DNA from: a virus
Length of the DNA: 24,316 nucleotides
Reading direction: 5' to 3' (one strand)
IMG/VR virus record: IMGVR_UViG_3300047546_000751
Location: 1 to 24,316 of that record
This document shows positions 20,024-24,316 of this stretch, piece by piece. The notes under the pieces were generated by a model, which had not been told where the DNA came from, searched no databases, and was given only the letters and a program-made list of their open reading frames with translations. A program made the translations under genes and the position numbers. Numbering within the stretch: the stretch's first letter is position 1; every line of letters starts with the position of its first letter.

Positions 20024-23000
20024 ATGGCAAAAATAGATACGTCAAAGTTATTACCACAAGTAAATAAAACTGCTGGAATTGTAAAGAGAACTACGTCTTT
20101 CGATCCGAAGAAATATATTCCAGTTACAAAAACTATTGCTCCAGCACAAAGAAACAATGTCGATACTGATAAAGATGATATTGATGAAGTACATGTAAAA
20201 GAAGTAAGCAGAGTAGAAAGTATTGTAGGAAATATTTCTAATTTATTAATGTCTTCTGAGGCATTTAAAGCGAGACGTGCGGAGCGAGAGAGAAAGCTTC
20301 TAGTGTCCGCAGACCGCCAGAATAAAGAAGCAGAATTAGAAGCAGACAAGGCCGAGAGTAACTTCAACGGACCCAAACTTCTTAGAAAGATTGTAGGTGG
20401 TAATATTATCGATGCCATTTACAGATTTTTCTTATACACATTTCTTGGAGCAATCTTCAATAGCACTAAGGATATTATTCCACCACTCATTAAAACATTT
20501 GGAAAGGTATTAGATCCAATCGCAAAGATTTTCACATCACTTGTTGGTTTCTTATTTGAGGGATTTGTATTTTTTGTAGACCTTGGATTTAAGGTACATG
20601 ATACAATCAGAGGAACTGCTAAGTTTCTTGGTGGAGATTTTGGAGTTAAAATATTTGATTCATTTACGGGTGGTTTGACCACCTTCTTAAATACTGCACT
20701 TATTGTTGGAATGCTACTTGCTTCGGCAGGTATGATGCCCGATCTTGGATTGGGTGGAGGAGGAAAGAGAGGTGCAGCTCCTGATAGTAGACCTGGAGGA
20801 AAACCTGGAACAAGACCCCCAGCACCGGGCACAAGACCTGGAGCAAGACCCCCAGCGCCCGGCGCAAGACCCAGCAGACCGGGTGGGCCTGCCGCAAGAC
20901 CGGGAGCTCCCTCAGTAAGACCCCCAAGACCGGGAATGCCCAGAGGCGTGGGTGGTGTATCTGGGGGCGTTTCTAAGGCAGGAAGTGGAATTGGTTCAAA
21001 GTTTGTGCCATTCATTGGCCCAATTATCGACTTTGCGATTCGAACATTAGTCTTCGGTGATTCTCCCGGAAGAGCAGCTGCTGGTGCTGCCGGGGTTGCG
21101 GCCGGTCAGGCACTTGGTGCTTGGTTGGGCGGAACAATCGGCACTATTGCTGGCACAGTAGTTCCAATTATTGGAAATCTACTTGCCGGCGGCGCAGGTG
21201 CTATGATTGGTTCTATCATCGGTGGTTTCGTTGGTGATGCCATCGGAACGGCTCTTTATGATATGATCTTTGAAAAGGCATCGCAGAATAAACCACAAAA
21301 GAGAGCAACTGGAGGAAAAATTTCTCCAAAACCAACACGTTCAACCACAAAAACAGTAACAAGAAGAAGACGCTTAAAGGTCAATTCAAAAACTCAACAG
21401 AAACAAAGAACAGAACCCGGAAAGGATATTGGCGGAAAAAATATTATTCAAAGACTCTTCCCAGATACTGATTCTCCTGACGGTGGTGGCGAAAACAAAG
21501 GTGGTGGAATTCTTGGCTGGGCAAAAAGAATGCTCGGAATGGATGAGCAATCAAAAGATAAAGGAAAGAGAGGAAATCCATACAAGGCACTTACAGAGAC
21601 TTCTGACATCCTGAAGAAGATTCCTGTGGTTGGTGGAATCATGGGAGCATCAATTGATATTGTTCTTGGACAAAAACCACATGACATGGTTTATAACCAG
21701 TTGGGTGAATCTATTGCTGCTATTATTCAATCAGCAGGAGAAAGATCTTCAGCAGAAGCTTTAAGACAGATCGTTTCTGCATATGCATCTGGTGGTGTTG
21801 TAACAGAACCCACAAGATTTTCAGCAGATAATAATACTCTTGGAGAATCATTAGGCAAAGCATTTAAACATGCAATTGGCATTGAATCTGCAATTGCAAT
21901 TAGAAATATTCAAACTGAGAGTGGTAAAGCTAGAGATGGGGCACAAAGAGATGGTACTCAGCCAGCTACTGGTGAAGATGGCCCCGGTGGACCGGAGCCT
22001 GGCGCAGAACCTGGATCCCCAGCTGGTGGGGGTATGGGCGGCCGCAGGGGAGGCAGGGGCACCCAACCATTAATTCCTGGTACTAAACCTGGCGGAGCTC
22101 CGGAGGCCCCTGCAGGGGCCCCTACACCATCAGGAGGTGGTGGAAATATCAACGTAACCATGACAGAAAATCAAAAGAAAGCGTTGAATATTCTTTCAAA
22201 ATATGAATCAGCTAGTTCTGGTGGATACAATGCAGTGAATCAGATTGGTGTTGCTGGCGGTAGAGGAACTAAAGGATTCGCTGGAGATTTCCGCAAAATG
22301 ACGCAGCATGGCGGAAGATCACTTACTGATATGACTATTGGTGAAATTATGGCACTTCAGGCACCAAGTAAAATGTCTGATGCAGAATGGATTAAAAAGG
22401 GTAGATTACATGCCGTTGGTAGATATCAGTTTATTGGCAGCACTCTTCCTGGAGTAGTTGCTCGCGCAGGAATACCTAGGGATGCTAAGTTTACACCACA
22501 AGTTCAAGACTTGCTTGCGCTTCAATACATGAAAGAAGCTGGCATTGGAGCTTGGGTCGGGCCTTCCGATAATGCAACAGATGCTGAAAGAAGAATTATT
22601 GAGGCGGCAAGAAAGGATCCAATTAAGTTTGCAAAGGCAAAAGGTAAAGCGGGAGTTCCTGCAACGGCTTCAGCGCCACCTGGAAAGGCATTGGGATCTA
22701 TTTACCAACATCTTCATGGAGATCCAAATAGACCTGGATATGATTATGCTGGTCATGGAACTTCGGGAAATGCCCATGATCACTTCTCATTCTCGAATCG
22801 TGCCGCGGCCATTGCAGCATATAAAGCACTTAAGGATGCTGGTTACGACGTAACTGAATTTGAAGGTTATGGTAAAGTTGGAGATCACTCGGCAAGAGGT
22901 GGTCATTATGGGAAAGCCGGTGCTGATCCAACTTATGAGGATGCCAGTGATGGAGTAGCATTTGATGTTCCATGGTATCAGTTTGGTAGTGGTGCAATTG

Positions 23001-23734
23001 GAGAACGTGACTTTAAAAAATCAAGAGAAGTTGAGAGAATTGTTAAGCAAGCAATTGCCGGTCAACTCACAACTGCCGATGGAAAAACTAAAGTTTGGGA
23101 TTCTAAAAGTCAGTCTTGGGTGGCAGGAACTCCTGGAAATCAACCGGCTGCTACATCGCAAAGAAAAGTTGGACAAGAGGCAACGCTTAATGGAAAACCA
23201 GTAGTCTGGGATGGAAACAAATGGGCAGCAAAAAGAGATTCTTCTGGAAACATACTCTCAAAAATCTCTGAAATTTTTGCACCAAAGGCATCTGCGGCAG
23301 AAGGTCCAGGAACTACACAAGGATCACGTGGAGTTAAACCAACGGGAACACCAACATCAAGAGGTGGACCTTCTACTCCCGCAAGAACACAAGCAGCAAG
23401 GGCGGCAGTTAGACCAACTCCAAAACCAACACCAAAGCCAGTGGCGAAACCTGCACCAAAAAGGGCTTGGTATGATCCACGTGGTTGGGTCGGTAAGGAA
23501 GAAGGTGGAAGAATTGCCCCAACTCCGTCCAGAAATAATTTTGATTCACTAAAATCTCAAGCATCATATGAGGGAACTGATTCTCAAGTAATGATACAAC
23601 CTATCATTATTGACAACTTTGTTCCTATGCAGATGCCATCAGGAACTACAAGTTTTGGTCATGGTGCTGCACGTGGTGCTGGCGGTGCAGGATTAAATAA
23701 AACATATAAACGTAATAGTTTGAGTAGACATTAA
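20024..23734 (+). CDS. Second tape-measure-like tail protein with lysozyme-like and putative metallopeptidase-like domains
   Basis: The protein has 1236 residues and is paralogous in layout to the preceding one. It shows a basic/acidic helical N-terminus; FFLYTFLGAIFNST (about 143-156) with hydrophobic helices to about 240; a Pro-Gly-Arg collagen-like segment (about 248-310); a glycine-zipper membrane stretch (about 345-410); and YASGGVVTEPTRF. A lysozyme-like domain (about 708-870) has E728 in SKYESAS and HAVGRYQFIGSTLPG (796-810), similar to lambda-R/GH104 or transglycosylase enzymes. A further domain holds HDHF (918-921), GHYG (H961) and GVAFDVPW (D981). Two NGK-type WD turns (KVWDSKSQSW, VVWDGNKW) and WYDPRGWVGK near the end follow. 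It begins 6 nt after the first. Domain identities are by motif only. Confidence 0.7.
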   Translation: MAKIDTSKLLPQVNKTAGIVKRTTSFDPKKYIPVTKTIAPAQRNNVDTDKDDIDEVHVKEVSRVESIVGNISNLLMSSEAFKARRAERERKLLVSADRQNKEAELEADKAESNFNGPKLLRKIVGGNIIDAIYRFFLYTFLGAIFNSTKDIIPPLIKTFGKVLDPIAKIFTSLVGFLFEGFVFFVDLGFKVHDTIRGTAKFLGGDFGVKIFDSFTGGLTTFLNTALIVGMLLASAGMMPDLGLGGGGKRGAAPDSRPGGKPGTRPPAPGTRPGARPPAPGARPSRPGGPAARPGAPSVRPPRPGMPRGVGGVSGGVSKAGSGIGSKFVPFIGPIIDFAIRTLVFGDSPGRAAAGAAGVAAGQALGAWLGGTIGTIAGTVVPIIGNLLAGGAGAMIGSIIGGFVGDAIGTALYDMIFEKASQNKPQKRATGGKISPKPTRSTTKTVTRRRRLKVNSKTQQKQRTEPGKDIGGKNIIQRLFPDTDSPDGGGENKGGGILGWAKRMLGMDEQSKDKGKRGNPYKALTETSDILKKIPVVGGIMGASIDIVLGQKPHDMVYNQLGESIAAIIQSAGERSSAEALRQIVSAYASGGVVTEPTRFSADNNTLGESLGKAFKHAIGIESAIAIRNIQTESGKARDGAQRDGTQPATGEDGPGGPEPGAEPGSPAGGGMGGRRGGRGTQPLIPGTKPGGAPEAPAGAPTPSGGGGNINVTMTENQKKALNILSKYESASSGGYNAVNQIGVAGGRGTKGFAGDFRKMTQHGGRSLTDMTIGEIMALQAPSKMSDAEWIKKGRLHAVGRYQFIGSTLPGVVARAGIPRDAKFTPQVQDLLALQYMKEAGIGAWVGPSDNATDAERRIIEAARKDPIKFAKAKGKAGVPATASAPPGKALGSIYQHLHGDPNRPGYDYAGHGTSGNAHDHFSFSNRAAAIAAYKALKDAGYDVTEFEGYGKVGDHSARGGHYGKAGADPTYEDASDGVAFDVPWYQFGSGAIGERDFKKSREVERIVKQAIAGQLTTADGKTKVWDSKSQSWVAGTPGNQPAATSQRKVGQEATLNGKPVVWDGNKWAAKRDSSGNILSKISEIFAPKASAAEGPGTTQGSRGVKPTGTPTSRGGPSTPARTQAARAAVRPTPKPTPKPVAKPAPKRAWYDPRGWVGKEEGGRIAPTPSRNNFDSLKSQASYEGTDSQVMIQPIIIDNFVPMQMPSGTTSFGHGAARGAGGAGLNKTYKRNSLSRH

Positions 23735-23736
23735 AA

Positions 23737-24316
23737 ATGCCGAATAACATCCATGCTCAAGGTGGGGAAGCTAATGTAACCCAGTTTGAAATCACATCAA
23801 ATTATACCGGGAAGACTACGGAAATTTCTGGTGGTATTGCTGAACTAGGCATATATGAAAGTCTATTGGACACCTCAGTAAGAACATCTGCAACTATTGC
23901 CGATACTGGATATTCGTCAAGTGAAGGCAATGCTGCCATGACACAGGATCATGGTAATGCTTTTGCATTGAACCTAACTTCCGGAGAAAAAACAGAACTT
24001 GCCGTTGAGGATTCTTATGGAAATAAATTGATGTTCCAAGGAGACTATGCACTTGCCGTAAAGGAAATGAGAGCGATTTCTGAACATGCAAGAAAGAGTG
24101 TTTATACGATTGATTTCTTTTCCCCGGAATCCATTCAAAATGAATTACAAAAAACTAGAGTTACTAAACGCTATGATGGAAAGATTCCAGATAATGTGAA
24201 TAAGATTTTGAGAGAAGTTTTACAAACTCCAAAGAATGTTACAGTAGATCCTGGATTAAATGATTTTAACTTTTTGGGTTATAGTCAGAAACCATTTTAT
24301 ATTATTCCATGGTTGG
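23737..24316 (+). CDS. Baseplate central hub protein, gp27-like (3'-partial)
   Basis: The first 193 residues are visible, and the frame is open to the window end. It starts 2 nt after the preceding stop: MPNNIHAQGGEANVTQFEIT. The middle has ELGIYESLLDTSVRTSATIA, SYGNKLMFQGDYALAV and YTIDFFSPESIQNELQKTRV, then KRYDGKIPDNVNKILREVLQ and FLGYSQKPFYIIPWL. This is the pattern of the first hub domain of T4-type gp27-like proteins (domain of barrel type, followed by the FFSPE(S/A) and KxYxGKIxDxV motifs). Gp27 forms the hub trimer that holds the central spike. Assignment rests on pattern and on its place after the tape-measure genes. Confidence 0.75.
   Translation, partial: MPNNIHAQGGEANVTQFEITSNYTGKTTEISGGIAELGIYESLLDTSVRTSATIADTGYSSSEGNAAMTQDHGNAFALNLTSGEKTELAVEDSYGNKLMFQGDYALAVKEMRAISEHARKSVYTIDFFSPESIQNELQKTRVTKRYDGKIPDNVNKILREVLQTPKNVTVDPGLNDFNFLGYSQKPFYIIPWL

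Noticed and set aside
20760-21015. Pro/Gly/Arg repeats as a separate gene or minus-strand Pro-rich frame
   Set aside because: The plus frame is continuous with the tape-measure-like protein; the minus frame is a compositional mirror.
1-24316. tRNA genes, integrase, insertion sequences, attachment sites
   Set aside because: None was seen by eye; small tRNA-like folds cannot be fully excluded without a computed scan.

Overview
The window reads as part of the genome of a T4-like myovirus infecting marine cyanobacteria (a Synechococcus/Prochlorococcus cyanomyovirus). The basis is recognisable T4-type genes (33, 59, 32, 53, 48, 4, 26, 51, 27-like) mixed with genes typical of cyanophages: speD, thyX, phoH, a small glutaredoxin, and DUF1825-like and DUF4278-like proteins of cyanobacterial type. 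Genes are tightly packed with 1-11 nt overlaps, and the DNA is AT-rich. No tRNA, insertion sequence, integrase or CRISPR array was seen. Family assignments are from recognised motifs and gene order, not from a database search.

Layout. (1) 1-3937, plus strand: the 3' part of a long protein built from about 38 short Gly/Thr/Ser modules and ending in a globular head, followed by a glycine-rich adhesin-like protein. Both are probably virion fibre or surface components. (2) 3973-7306, plus: an early/metabolic block opened by a host-type sigma-70 promoter. It holds a small unknown protein, an HNH nuclease, glutaredoxin, small unknowns, S-adenosylmethionine decarboxylase (speD) and three mini-genes (55, 58 and 37 codons). 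(3) 7315-12577, plus: a terminator and a promoter share the same bases at 7315-7348, then come a small acidic protein, thyX, two small unknowns, phoH, a PD-(D/E)XK exonuclease, gp33, gp59, a DUF1825-like protein and gp32. Gp32 has its own strong promoter and an intrinsic terminator. (4) 12509-14914, minus: late structural operon gp4 - unknown - gp48 - gp53, with T4-type late promoters. (5) 14947-24316, plus: tail genes, namely a gp19-fold protein, gp26, gp51, two very large tape-measure-like proteins carrying different cell-wall hydrolase domains, and the 5' part of a gp27-like hub gene.

How it works together. The left-centre genes support nucleotide supply (ThyX, glutaredoxin), stress and polyamine metabolism (SpeD, PhoH), and replication/recombination (exonuclease, gp59, gp32). 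Gp33 links replication to late transcription. The flanking late genes build head-completion, baseplate, tail-tube and fibre parts.

The most interesting signal is at the gp26/gp51 junction. A T_TTT_TTC slippery heptamer, a 6-nt spacer and a perfect 6-bp hairpin sit just before the gp26 stop codon, and the -1 frame runs without a stop into gp51. This is the arrangement of lambda-type G/GT tail-assembly chaperones, and the genes lie immediately upstream of the tape-measure-like genes. Other notable signals are the fused terminator-promoter, a gp32 terminator embedded in antisense gp53 codons, a gp32 with no cysteines, and two early promoters sharing the same start-site sequence.
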